From Pseudonocardia sp. N23 (lineage in GTDB: Bacteria > Actinomycetota > Actinomycetes > Mycobacteriales > Pseudonocardiaceae), in assembly GCF_002583555.1 (NCBI RefSeq), contig NZ_BEGX01000005.1, positions 38,707 to 102,706 of the forward strand: a stretch of 64,000 bases of DNA, read 5' to 3'. The position numbers and the translations under genes were made by a program. The notes beneath the pieces were generated by a model. It ran no database searches. It saw nothing but the letters and a program-made list of their open reading frames with translations, and was not told the origin of the DNA. Shown in pieces: positions 1 to 8,533 of this stretch. Position 1 is the first letter of the stretch. Each line of letters opens with the position of its first letter.

Positions 1-149
1 CTGGCGCTCATGGGTCCCGACCGTAGGGCAGCGCGGCGCGACCGGCTCGGCCCGTGCGCCGGAAGTCGCGGCTGACCGGCCGGGATGCGCCGACGCTGCG
101 GATGACGCTGCACCGATAGTATGGCCATCGGACACGAAGGGGCCGGCCC

Positions 150-872
150 GTGAACGATCTGATCGATACCACCGAGATGTACCTGCGGACGATCTACGAG
201 CTCGAGGAGGAGGGGGTCGTCCCGCTGCGCGCGCGGATCGCCGAACGCCTCGGGCAGAGCGGTCCCACCGTCAGCCAGACCGTGGCGCGGATGGAACGCG
301 ACGGTCTCGTCGTCGTCGCGGGCGACCGCCATCTCGAGCTGACCGAGTCCGGGCGCTCTCGGGCGATCTCCGTGATGCGCAAGCACCGCCTCGCGGAGCG
401 TCTGCTCACCGACGTCATCGGCCTGGAGTGGGAGCTCGTCCACGCCGAGGCGTGCCGCTGGGAACACGTCATGAGCGACGCCGTGGAGCGCAAGCTCGTG
501 GCGCTGCTCGACAACCCGACCATCTCGCCGTACGGCAACCCCATCCCGGGGCTGGGCGAGCTGTCGGAGCCGCCGGACCTCACCGGTCCGTCCAATGCGG
601 CGGCACCGCCTCCCCTGGAGGTGGGGCTGCAGCGGCTCGACGAGTTCGCCCGGCGTGGGGGCGGCAAGGTCGAGGTGCGCCGGATCGCCGAGCACGTCCA
701 GGTCGACGCCGACCTGATGGGCGAGCTGAAGCTGGCCGGGATCGTGCCCGGCCGCGAGGTCGAGGTCCGCGCGATCTCGCGTTTCGGCGACTCCGTCCCG
801 GTGGTCGCCGACGACGAGGAGTCGACGGTCGCACCGCTCATCGCACACGCAGTTCTCGTCCGCGCACGCTGA
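150..872 (+). CDS. ideR: Iron-dependent transcriptional repressor IdeR (DtxR family)
   Basis: Fe(II)-activated repressor of iron-uptake and siderophore genes and activator of iron storage. The 240-residue protein has the DtxR layout: an N-terminal winged helix (about 1-70), a metal-binding and dimerisation domain (about 70-140) and a C-terminal SH3-like domain after a Pro-rich linker. All metal ligands line up with mycobacterial IdeR: M10, C102, E105 and H106 at the primary site, and H79, E83 and H98 at the ancillary site. The start is GTG, preceded by a purine-rich stretch (cgaagggg). galE follows on the same strand, the order I recall for dtxR-galE in corynebacteria. A likely target lies in this window: an iron box in front of the ornithine N-hydroxylase gene. 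Family and role are secure from conserved residues. Confidence 0.96.
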   Translation: MNDLIDTTEMYLRTIYELEEEGVVPLRARIAERLGQSGPTVSQTVARMERDGLVVVAGDRHLELTESGRSRAISVMRKHRLAERLLTDVIGLEWELVHAEACRWEHVMSDAVERKLVALLDNPTISPYGNPIPGLGELSEPPDLTGPSNAAAPPPLEVGLQRLDEFARRGGGKVEVRRIAEHVQVDADLMGELKLAGIVPGREVEVRAISRFGDSVPVVADDEESTVAPLIAHAVLVRAR

Positions 873-1097
873 CAGGCACGACCGCTCCCACCGCTCTCCA
901 CCCACAGCCCGCCGTGGTCCGCCGCTGAGCCGTGACGCTCCGTCCGCACCACGTGCGATCCCACAGTCCGGCGGTCCCCCGGCCGGTGGTCCCCCGAGCG
1001 CGCCCCGTCCTGCCGTCGTGAGAGCGTCTGCGTGCGCCGTCGGGGTCCTGTGTGAACGGGTGACGGCGTCCGGGTGTCGCCGTGCGAGGAGGATCGA
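873..1097. other. ideR-galE intergenic region
   Basis: This 225-base spacer has no convincing ORF with actinobacterial codon bias. It ends in a good ribosome-binding site (gaggagga, about 1085-1092) for galE. I see no clear promoter or terminator, so galE may be read through from ideR or have its own promoter here. Confidence 0.4.
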
Positions 1098-2054
1098 GTG
1101 AAGCTGCTGGTCACGGGTGGGGCGGGCTATGTGGGCAGCGTGTGCGCCGCCCATCTGCTGGAGGCCGGCCACGACGTCGTCGTCCTCGACGACCTGTCGA
1201 CCGGCCATCGCGACGCCGTTCCCGACGGGGCCCGGTTCGTCGAGGCCGACCTGGCCGACGCCGCGGGCGAGGTGCTCGGCGAGGGTTTCGACGGGGTCCT
1301 CCATTTCGCGGCGCGGTCGCTGGTCGGCGAGTCGGTGCAGAAGCCGGAGATCTACTGGCAGGGCAACGTCGTGACCACGCTGCGGCTGCTGGAGGCTATC
1401 CGCACGCACGCGACGCCACGCCTGGTGTTCTCCTCCACCGCCGCGACCTACGGCGAGCCCGATTCCGTACCGATCCGGGAGGACTCCCCCACCCGGCCGA
1501 CCAACCCGTACGGCGCGAGCAAGCTCGCGATCGACCACATGATCAGCTCCTACGCCGCTGCCCACGGCCTCGCCGCGACGAGCCTGCGGTACTTCAACGT
1601 CGCCGGCGCCCACGACCGGTTCGGCGAGCGGCACACCGTCGAGACCCACCTGATCCCGATCGTGCTGCAGGTCGCCGCCGGGTCCCGCGAGTCCGTGCAG
1701 ATGTTCGGCGACGACTGGGACACCCCGGACGGCACCTGCGTGCGTGACTACATCCATGTCGACGACCTGGCCGACGCGCACCTGCGCGCCCTCGACCACG
1801 CGACGCCGGGCGTCCACGCGATCTACAACCTCGGCAACGGTCACGGTTTCTCCGTGCGCGAGGTCGTCGAGGCCTGCCGCGAGGTCACGGGCCACCCGAT
1901 CCCGGCCGTGGTCGCACCGCGCCGGGCCGGGGACCCCGCCGTGCTGGTCGCGTCGAGTGAGCGGGCCCGGACCGAACTCGGCTGGTCGCCCACCCGGACC
2001 ACCCTGGCCGACATGGTCGGCGACGCGTGGCGGTTCGCCCAGCAGCGGGCCTGA
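1098..2054 (+). CDS. galE: UDP-glucose 4-epimerase
   Basis: Interconverts UDP-glucose and UDP-galactose in the cytoplasm (Leloir pathway, supply of galactose for cell-wall arabinogalactan). The 318-residue product is an extended SDR: the NAD motif GGAGYVGS at residues 7-14, the catalytic serine region SSTAATYG near 115 and the YGASK Tyr-Lys pair near 142. The C-terminal substrate lobe ([10 protein letters not shown]) is typical of bacterial GalE. GTG at 1098 was chosen because it follows gaggagga at the right spacing and places the Rossmann glycine motif at the N-terminus; an upstream in-frame start would add an unconserved extension. It sits downstream of ideR and is convergent with the DUF4192 gene. 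Confidence 0.93.
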   Translation: MKLLVTGGAGYVGSVCAAHLLEAGHDVVVLDDLSTGHRDAVPDGARFVEADLADAAGEVLGEGFDGVLHFAARSLVGESVQKPEIYWQGNVVTTLRLLEAIRTHATPRLVFSSTAATYGEPDSVPIREDSPTRPTNPYGASKLAIDHMISSYAAAHGLAATSLRYFNVAGAHDRFGERHTVETHLIPIVLQVAAGSRESVQMFGDDWDTPDGTCVRDYIHVDDLADAHLRALDHATPGVHAIYNLGNGHGFSVREVVEACREVTGHPIPAVVAPRRAGDPAVLVASSERARTELGWSPTRTTLADMVGDAWRFAQQRA

Positions 2055-2109
2055 CGGCGCCGAGGCCGCTGCGCGGTCCGCGTCCACCCGTCGCAGGTAC
2101 GGACGCCGG

Positions 2110-3324
2110 TCACGACAGGCCGTCGGCGAGCCAGGCGCGGACCTGAGCGGGCCCGAACCCGCGTCCGAGGGCGTCGGCCAGCGCCTCTCCGAGCCGGTGG
2201 CCCGGCCAGGCCTGGCGGGCGCGGTCCACCGCGATGTTGGCCAGGGCGCCGTCGCCGCGGGCCAGTGCGGCGACCGCGAGGAGCGCGGCCGCCTCGGCGG
2301 CCTCCGGTTCCGGCGTCTCGCGGACGAGCGCGGCCCACAGCTGCTCGGCCGCCGCGGCGCGGGGCCCGACGCACTCGCGGAGCGCCACGTCGCGCACCCC
2401 CGGCGTCTGCAGCGCGATGCCCAGGTCGAGGACGGTGGCGTCGTCGAGGACCAGGGTGCCGGCGGCGGTGGCCCCGAGGGCGGCCTCCAGCGCGGCCGCC
2501 GACGCCGTCGCGTCGAGGCCTGCCGCGCGGGCCTCGAGCTCGCGGTCGAACAGCGCGTGGCGCCGGCGCAGGCGCCCGGCGTCGGGGGTCCGCAGGGAGG
2601 CCACGATCTCCGCTCGTGACGATCGCACGACCGCTCCCGCGACGACGGCCGCCGCGGTGAGGGGCAGCTCGTCGGCGTCGGCGACCACACCGTCGCAGCC
2701 ACACGGTGCTGTGCACCTCCACCGCGATCCGGCCGTTGTCGACGCTGCCCAGACCTGCGTCCCGACGACGCCCACCCCGGCGGCGAGCAGTGCGCCCGCC
2801 GCCGCGTCGGCGAGCACCGTCACCGCGGGCCCCGGTGCGTCGGCGTCCGGGCCGGGCCCGTACGGGTCGGCACAGGTCGGACCGGCACACGACCGATCGG
2901 CTCTGGACGGATCAGCACCGGACAGAGCGGCACCGGACGGATCAGCGTTGGCCAGGCCGCTACCGGACACGCCGGTGACCGGCGACGAGACCGCGCCGCC
3001 CAAAACGACGACCGCCGCGCCGAGCGGGCCGGGTCCCGCGGCGCCGACGAGGCTCGACGCCACGGTGCCGCACAGCTCCGCGATGCCGCCCGGGAAGTCC
3101 GGGCCCGCAGGGTCCGGCAGGTCGGCGCGCAGCGTCACCCCGACCGTGCGCAGACCCGGTCCGTGCGTGGACACCACGATCAGCGAGCGTTCGGGATGGA
3201 ACCCGAGCAGCACGGGGAGGGCGGCGACGAGCTCACCGGGCCCGCGCACCGAGGTCGGCTCCCGACGGCGGCCAGACGGGTGGGACGAGCGGCGGGACGG
3301 GCGGGAGGGTCCTGCGGAGGTCAT
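2110..3324 (-). CDS. DUF4192 family protein with low-complexity insert
   Basis: Actinobacterial protein of unknown function, 404 residues. The N-terminal GPGELVAALPVLLGFHPERS segment (about 28-47) is the hallmark of DUF4192 (PF13830). The rest is an Ala/Leu-rich alpha/beta protein without recognisable catalytic motifs or membrane segments. Residues about 119-166 form an unusual low-complexity insertion rich in A-D-P/A-D-R/A-G-P steps, reminiscent of decayed pentapeptide repeats; at DNA level it is built from short imperfect repeats around ggatcagcaccggac. The ATG at 3324 lies before the conserved region. The gene converges on galE, whose stop is only 55 bases away. Confidence 0.8.
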   Translation of the reverse strand: MTSAGPSRPSRRSSHPSGRRREPTSVRGPGELVAALPVLLGFHPERSLIVVSTHGPGLRTVGVTLRADLPDPAGPDFPGGIAELCGTVASSLVGAAGPGPLGAAVVVLGGAVSSPVTGVSGSGLANADPSGAALSGADPSRADRSCAGPTCADPYGPGPDADAPGPAVTVLADAAAGALLAAGVGVVGTQVWAASTTAGSRWRCTAPCGCDGVVADADELPLTAAAVVAGAVVRSSRAEIVASLRTPDAGRLRRRHALFDRELEARAAGLDATASAAALEAALGATAAGTLVLDDATVLDLGIALQTPGVRDVALRECVGPRAAAAEQLWAALVRETPEPEAAEAAALLAVAALARGDGALANIAVDRARQAWPGHRLGEALADALGRGFGPAQVRAWLADGLS

Positions 3325-3641
3325 GGCGCCATCGTGGCGACCCGCGCCGACACCCGGGCCCGACCGGACGACTCCCTGTGGACACCCCCGTCACCGACCG
3401 CCGCGGACACCTGATTGTGGATCATCCGCCGCGTCGCACGACGGCACCACGAGATGTGTCGGTGCACGGTGCTTCACTGGGCGGGGGCCGCGGCGCCCCA
3501 GGGCGGGGGCGCCGCGCTCCAGGTGGGCGAGGGCCGCCGCGCTCCACCGAGCGGGCGCCGCCGCACTCCGGTCCGCGGGGCCGCCGCGCTTCGGTGGGCG
3601 CACGTCAGCGGGCGAGGCCGCCGCGCTTCAGGACGTGGACG
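3325..3641. repeat. Intergenic region with degenerate tandem GC-rich repeats
   Basis: There is no credible gene in this 317-base gap between two minus-strand genes. About 3510-3630 holds five imperfect copies of a unit centred on gccgccgcgctcc (near 3510, 3533, 3557, 3580 and 3617), spaced 23-36 bases. These give spurious Arg/Pro-rich ORFs on both strands. It may act as a structured 3' region of the M23 peptidase transcript, but that is not demonstrated. Confidence 0.5.
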
Positions 3642-4559
3642 TCACTGGTAGCGGAAGCCGTGCGCGTTCAGCCAGGGGCGGGGGTCGATCTTCTTCCCGC
3701 CCGCGGTCTGGACCTCGATGTGCAGGTGCGGTCCGGTGGACTGCCCGCGGTTGCCGACCTCGGCGATCTGCTGCCCGGCACTCACCTGCTGCCCGACCTT
3801 CACCAGCGACCGGTTGATGTGGCCGTAGACGGTGATCGTGCCGTCGGCGTGCTGGACGCGGACCCACATCCCGAAGCCGCTGGCCGGCCCGGAGCTGATG
3901 ACGACGCCGTCGAGCGGGACCCGGATCGGGGTGCCGATGGGGGCGGCGATGTCGAGGCCCGCGTGCATGGCACCGCCACGCATGCCGAACCCGGAGCTGA
4001 CCCGGCCGGTGACGATCTGCACCGCGCGCTTGGCCTCGTCCGCCTTCGCCTTCGCCTCCTCGGCGGCCTTCGCGGCGGCCTGCTGTGCGGCGGCCTGCTG
4101 CGTCGCGGCCTGCCGGGCGACGGCGGCGTCGACCTGCTGGTGTGCGGAGGCGACGAGGTCGGCACCACGCTCGGAGACGACGCGCAGGACGTCGGGCGAG
4201 ATGGCGGGGGCCACCTCACCCGAGGCGAGGGCCGCGACGTCGGCGCCGGTGACGGCCTCGGGGGCGTCGGTGGGCTGCGAACCGGACGCGGTGCCGGTGT
4301 CGTCGTCGACAGCCGTGTCGGCCGTGCCGGAGCTGAGCAGGGCGGTGACGTCGGGCGACGACAGGGCACCGCTGTGCACGGCCTGGGCCGTGACGGCGAC
4401 GGCGCCGCCTGCGACGACGGTCGCGATGATGCGCGCGGTGAGCGCGCCGGACAGGGGGGTGGCTCGGTGCGCACCGCCGGCCCCCGGGCCCGTCGCGAGG
4501 ACGGGCCACGTGGACCTTTGGTGCGCGCTACGGCCACTGGGGGAGCGATGCCGTGACAC
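3642..4559 (-). CDS. Exported LytM-type M23 metallopeptidase
   Basis: Peptidoglycan endopeptidase of the M23 family, predicted to act outside the membrane. Of 305 residues, about 40-60 form a hydrophobic segment (signal anchor or signal peptide after a long basic N-terminus). About 135-185 is an Ala/Gln/Lys-rich helix that could form a coiled coil, and the C-terminal 115 residues are the peptidase domain. The zinc ligands are visible as HAGLD (first His and Asp) and HLHIE (second HxH). The GTG at 4559 is preceded by a strong ggaaggaaa ribosome-binding site. The leader upstream is long (about 380 bases), and related cell-wall hydrolase genes in actinobacteria are often controlled by c-di-AMP riboswitches, but I could not match that motif here. 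Confidence 0.9.
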   Translation of the reverse strand: MSRHRSPSGRSAHQRSTWPVLATGPGAGGAHRATPLSGALTARIIATVVAGGAVAVTAQAVHSGALSSPDVTALLSSGTADTAVDDDTGTASGSQPTDAPEAVTGADVAALASGEVAPAISPDVLRVVSERGADLVASAHQQVDAAVARQAATQQAAAQQAAAKAAEEAKAKADEAKRAVQIVTGRVSSGFGMRGGAMHAGLDIAAPIGTPIRVPLDGVVISSGPASGFGMWVRVQHADGTITVYGHINRSLVKVGQQVSAGQQIAEVGNRGQSTGPHLHIEVQTAGGKKIDPRPWLNAHGFRYQ

Positions 4560-4942
4560 GACTTTCCTTCCGGATCCTGCGCCGCGGCCGGACGTCCCGT
4601 GGGGGCGGGTGGATCGATCGGGGGTTCGATCCGTGTCCGTTCCGTGACCGCGCCGTGATGCGATCCGAGATGGACGCTAGCCCGGCCGGACCGGACAGGT
4701 TGGCCATCCGGGACGCTGCTGAGGCAACCGGAACGGGTGACGCGGTGAGCGGCCGCCTCGGCGCGCCGAGCCGACACGCCGTCGGATTAACCAGCCGTTC
4801 ACCGTTTCGAGGTGGCCCCGACGCCGATTCACAGATACGGAAAGTGACGACTTGTTGCCCTCCGCAGCACGGACGGGACGCCCGCCACACCGTCCGACCG
4901 GTCGTCGTCCGGGGACCGGTCGTGCGCCTGACCTGGGGATGA
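4560..4942 (-). promoter_or_regulatory. Long structured leader of the M23 peptidase gene
   Basis: A 383-base gene-free stretch between the oxidoreductase stop and the peptidase start, read on the minus strand. It contains a perfect 14-bp palindrome ctcggcgcgccgag (4757-4770), an adjacent hairpin ccgac/gtcgg (4771-4785) and a hairpin with 7-bp arms (4611-4617 with 4626-4632). The section around 4790-4860 is relatively AT-rich and could hold the promoter. The pattern suggests a structured 5' UTR; I could not assign it to a riboswitch class by eye. Confidence 0.35.
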
Positions 4943-7900
4943 TCAGGAACTGGCCGGGGCGTCCCCGTCAAGTCCGGAGACGGGGTGACCGAGCTCGGCC
5001 CGTCGCGCCCGGTAGCGCTCGACGGAGGCGACCTTGACGTCCTCGTACCCACGTACGAGATCGGCGGCGCGTGCCACCTCGACGGCGACGGGCAGCGAGG
5101 TCGCGGTGAGTGACCGGGCGAGGCCGCGGACGGTCCCGCGGTACTCGTCGCGCAGTGCCCGTTCGAGCCGCCGGACGGCGGTCCGGCCGAACGGGTCGAG
5201 CGGGGTGGCCCGCAGGACCTTGCCGGCGGCGAGCGTCCGCAGCACGGGCCGCATCCACGGGCCGAACGCGATCTTCGTCGCGCGCCCGGCGGCCCGCAGG
5301 ACGGGTGGGTGCAGCCGGTAGCGCATCCGCGTGCCGCCGGGGACCTCCTCCGCGAGCCTGGCCTCGAAGGCCGGGTCGGTGAGCAGCCGGGCGACCTCGT
5401 ACTCGTCCTTGTAGGCGGTGAGCTTGTAGAGGCCGCGGGCGACGGCCTCGGTGAACTCCCCTGCTCCCCCGGCACCGCGTTCGGCCTCCCAGGCCTCGCG
5501 CACGATGTCGGCGTAGCCGTGGGCGGTCCGCGGGGACTGGAACCCGACGAGCCGTGCGGCCCGGTCCTCGGCGACCTCGCGGACGGACGTCGGGAGCCGG
5601 TCGAGCCCGAGCCCGGGAGGAGGCGTGCGCACCGACACGGGCGCGGGGCCGCCGACCGCGGCCGCGAACGCGGCGGGATCGGCGACCGCCACCCGCCCCC
5701 ACCGGAACGCGTCGGTGTTCGCGGAGACGGCGACGCCGTTGAGCGCGATGGCCCATTCGACGGCCTCGGCGGACACGGGCAGCGCCCCGGCCTGACAGGC
5801 CGCGCCGAGCAGCAGCAGGTTGGCGGGCATGGCGTCGCCGAACAGGGCCACGGCGGCGCCGGCGGCGTCGACGCGCACGACCTCGCGGCAGCGCCCGGCG
5901 ATCCGGTCGACGAGCGCCTTCACGTCGGGGGCGGCGACGCCGACGTCGCGGACCATGGCGCCCGTCGGCACGGGTGACACCGAGACGACTGCGGTGGTCT
6001 CCGAGGCGGAGGCGTAGCCGAGGTTGCGGGCGTCGGCGCCGACGAGGGCGTCGCACGCGAGGTAGCAGCGGGCCTGCGCCGGTCCGACGCGGTTGGCCGG
6101 GCCGAGGTCGGCCTCCGACGCGGCGACGCGCAGGTGCGACACGACCGGTCCGGCCTTCTGCGAGAGCCCGGTCTGGTCGACGCCGTGCACCGCGAGACCC
6201 TGGCGGACCGCGGCGGAGGCGAGGACCTGGTTGACGGTCACGATCCCCGTCCCGCCGATCCCGGCGAGGAAGACGTCTCCCGCGGGGGCGACAACGGCCT
6301 CGGGCACCGACGGGGGTTCAGGTCGTGCGGAGGACGAGGGCCGCCCGGGAGGAGCGACGACCGTCACGAACGACGGGCAGTCCCCGTCGAGACACGAGTA
6401 GTCGGTGTTGCAGGAGGACTGGTCGATCCGGGTCTTGCGACCGAGCGAGGTGTCGACGGGCTGCACGGACAGGCAGTTGCTCTTGACCCCGCAGTCGCCG
6501 CAGCCCTCGCACACCTCTTCGTTGATGACGACGCGGGTGGGCCGCACGGCGAGCGTCCCGCGCTTGCGCAGTCGCCGGGACTCGGCGGCGCAGCGCTGGT
6601 CGTAGATGAGGACGGTGACGCCGGTGGTCTCGCCCAGCACGCGCTGGGCCTCGTCGAACCGGTCGCGGTGCCAGAGGTCGACCCCGCGCGGCAGCGGCGG
6701 CAGGGCCTTGTAGCGGGAGGGCTCGTCGGCGCACACGAGGACGCGGGACACCCCTTCGGCCAGCAGCTTCGCGGCGAGCGACGGGACCTCCAGCCCGCCT
6801 TCGGCGTCCTGCCCGCCCGTCATGGCGACGGCCCGGTTGTAGAGGAGCTTGTAGGTGATCGACACCCCGGCGGCGACGCAGGCCTGCACGGCGAGCTGGC
6901 CGGAGTGGGCGAAGGTGCCGTCGCCCATGTTCTGGTACATGTGCCCGGCCTCGGTGAACGGCGACTGCCCGATCCACTGGGCGCCCTCGCCGCCCATCTG
7001 CGTGATCGACGAGACCTCGCTGACCGGCCGGTGTGTCAGCGCGACCATGGCGTGGCAGCCGATGCCGCCACCGGCGACCGCACCCTCGGGGACGACGGTC
7101 GAGCGGTTGTGCGGGCAGCCCGAGCAGAAGTAGGGCGTCCGGGCGACGGGCAGCAGCTCCAGGACCGGCAGCGGCCGCGCCTCGGACGGCAGCGGGACGC
7201 GTGGGGACAGCACCCGGCGCAGCGGCCCCGCCAGCGCACCCGCGGTCAGCTCCCCCGCGACGGGCACGAGCGGGCGGCCGGACGCGTCGGCGGAACCCAC
7301 GACGACGGGCGCGGACGCCAGGCCGTAGAGCGCGTCGCGTACCCCGGTCTCGAGGAACGGCGACTTCTCCTCGACGACGAGCACCGTGTCGAGGCCGTCG
7401 GCGAACTCGCGCAGGACGCTGCGCTGCACCGGCGAGACCATCCCCATGCGCAGCACCCGGATCCCGGCGCGGCGGCAGCCGTCGTCGTCGAGACCGAGGT
7501 CGCGCAGGGCCTGGCGGGCGTCGGTGAACGCCTTCCCGGCGGCGACGATCCCCAGCCATGCGCCGGGGGTGTCGAGCTCGACGGTGTTGATCGGGTTGGC
7601 CTCCAGGAACGCCTCGACCATCGCCCGGCGCGGCCCGTACATCTGGGCCTCGGCCTCCAGCGACGCCGGCGGGGCGAGCATCGGGATCTGGCGGTACTCC
7701 CATGCCCGGCCCTCCCATTCCAGGTCGGGCACGGTGATGTCGACGTCGCCGCAGTCGGCGTCGAGGGTCCAGACGCCGTCGGCGACGTCGGCGGTGATCT
7801 TCATGCCGACCCACATGCCCGACGCCCGCGACAGCGCGACCCCGTAGCGGCCGAGCCGGACGATGTCGGCGGCGCTCTCGGGGTAGAGGACGGGCAGGCC

Positions 7901-8422
7901 GTAGCCGTAGAGGGTCCGCTCGGAGATGCAGGGGATCGTCGACGACTTGCAGCTCGGGTCGTCGCCCGCCAGCACGAGCACACCACCGGCCGGGTGGGCG
8001 CCGCACATGTTGCCGTGGCGCATGGGGTCGCCCGCACGGTCGACGCCGGGGGCCTTGCCGTACCAGACGCCGACGGCTCCGTCGACGGTCCGGCCGTGAC
8101 CGGGGACCTCGACCTGGCTGCCCCAGATCGCGGTGGCGGCGAGCTCCTCGTTGACGCCGGGGACGAACGTCAGCCCCGCGGTCTCGACGAGCTCGGGCGC
8201 GGCGGCGAGGGTCTTGTCCAGGCCGCCGAGCGGGGAGCCCTGGTAGCCGGAGACGAACGACGCGGTGTTCAGCCCGGCGCGGGCGTCGGCGGCGTGCTGC
8301 TCGACGAGCAGGCGTGCGATGGCCTGCACGCCGGTGAGCAGCACCGGGCCGGTCCCGGGGCGGTAGCGGTCGGTCAGGGAGAAGTCCACGGCCTCCCGCG
8401 GCCCGCTGTCCTGCAGGGTCAT
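4943..8422 (-). CDS. Indolepyruvate ferredoxin oxidoreductase-type 2-oxoacid oxidoreductase (fused)
   Basis: Oxidatively decarboxylates 2-oxo acids (indolepyruvate or branched-chain type) to acyl-CoA, passing electrons to ferredoxin. The 1159-residue protein fuses the modules of the PFOR superfamily in one chain. First is a pyrimidine-binding region (about 20-400). Next is a TPP/Mg domain with GGGIGCHAM and GGEGAQWIG (about 450-500), then an iron-sulfur motif CEGCGDCGVKSNC near 650. A gamma-type domain follows, starting DVFLAGIGGTGIVTVNQ (about 730), and the C-terminal domain is conserved in actinobacterial members. The ATG at 8422 follows gaggtgg; upstream codons encode an unconserved Arg-rich extension. 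An acyl-CoA synthetase gene lies just upstream on the same strand. The substrate cannot be fixed from sequence alone. Confidence 0.92.
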   Translation of the reverse strand: MTLQDSGPREAVDFSLTDRYRPGTGPVLLTGVQAIARLLVEQHAADARAGLNTASFVSGYQGSPLGGLDKTLAAAPELVETAGLTFVPGVNEELAATAIWGSQVEVPGHGRTVDGAVGVWYGKAPGVDRAGDPMRHGNMCGAHPAGGVLVLAGDDPSCKSSTIPCISERTLYGYGLPVLYPESAADIVRLGRYGVALSRASGMWVGMKITADVADGVWTLDADCGDVDITVPDLEWEGRAWEYRQIPMLAPPASLEAEAQMYGPRRAMVEAFLEANPINTVELDTPGAWLGIVAAGKAFTDARQALRDLGLDDDGCRRAGIRVLRMGMVSPVQRSVLREFADGLDTVLVVEEKSPFLETGVRDALYGLASAPVVVGSADASGRPLVPVAGELTAGALAGPLRRVLSPRVPLPSEARPLPVLELLPVARTPYFCSGCPHNRSTVVPEGAVAGGGIGCHAMVALTHRPVSEVSSITQMGGEGAQWIGQSPFTEAGHMYQNMGDGTFAHSGQLAVQACVAAGVSITYKLLYNRAVAMTGGQDAEGGLEVPSLAAKLLAEGVSRVLVCADEPSRYKALPPLPRGVDLWHRDRFDEAQRVLGETTGVTVLIYDQRCAAESRRLRKRGTLAVRPTRVVINEEVCEGCGDCGVKSNCLSVQPVDTSLGRKTRIDQSSCNTDYSCLDGDCPSFVTVVAPPGRPSSSARPEPPSVPEAVVAPAGDVFLAGIGGTGIVTVNQVLASAAVRQGLAVHGVDQTGLSQKAGPVVSHLRVAASEADLGPANRVGPAQARCYLACDALVGADARNLGYASASETTAVVSVSPVPTGAMVRDVGVAAPDVKALVDRIAGRCREVVRVDAAGAAVALFGDAMPANLLLLGAACQAGALPVSAEAVEWAIALNGVAVSANTDAFRWGRVAVADPAAFAAAVGGPAPVSVRTPPPGLGLDRLPTSVREVAEDRAARLVGFQSPRTAHGYADIVREAWEAERGAGGAGEFTEAVARGLYKLTAYKDEYEVARLLTDPAFEARLAEEVPGGTRMRYRLHPPVLRAAGRATKIAFGPWMRPVLRTLAAGKVLRATPLDPFGRTAVRRLERALRDEYRGTVRGLARSLTATSLPVAVEVARAADLVRGYEDVKVASVERYRARRAELGHPVSGLDGDAPASS

Positions 8423-8533
8423 GCGTCCACCTCGCCGGTCGCGACGCCGTCCACGTCGTCGTGACGGCGACCCCACCTTCTCACCGCGGGCGCGGATCCG
8501 TGGAACGACCGTTCCGATCAGCGCAACGTCGCG

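Noticed and set aside
4608..4640. T-arm-like ggttcgatcc suggesting a tRNA
   Set aside because: The flanks do not form a T-stem or an acceptor stem, and no anticodon arm fits. The sequence is explained by a simple hairpin in the M23 leader.
4560..4942. c-di-AMP (ydaO) riboswitch before the M23 gene
   Set aside because: Suggestive gtgaatc and ggttaatcc pieces are present, but the conserved order of core segments could not be found by eye; left as an unresolved leader.
6134..8464. Long plus-strand frame opposite the 2-oxoacid oxidoreductase
   Set aside because: Low-complexity Gly/Arg/Asp/Val composition without a ribosome-binding site; a shadow of the minus-strand gene.
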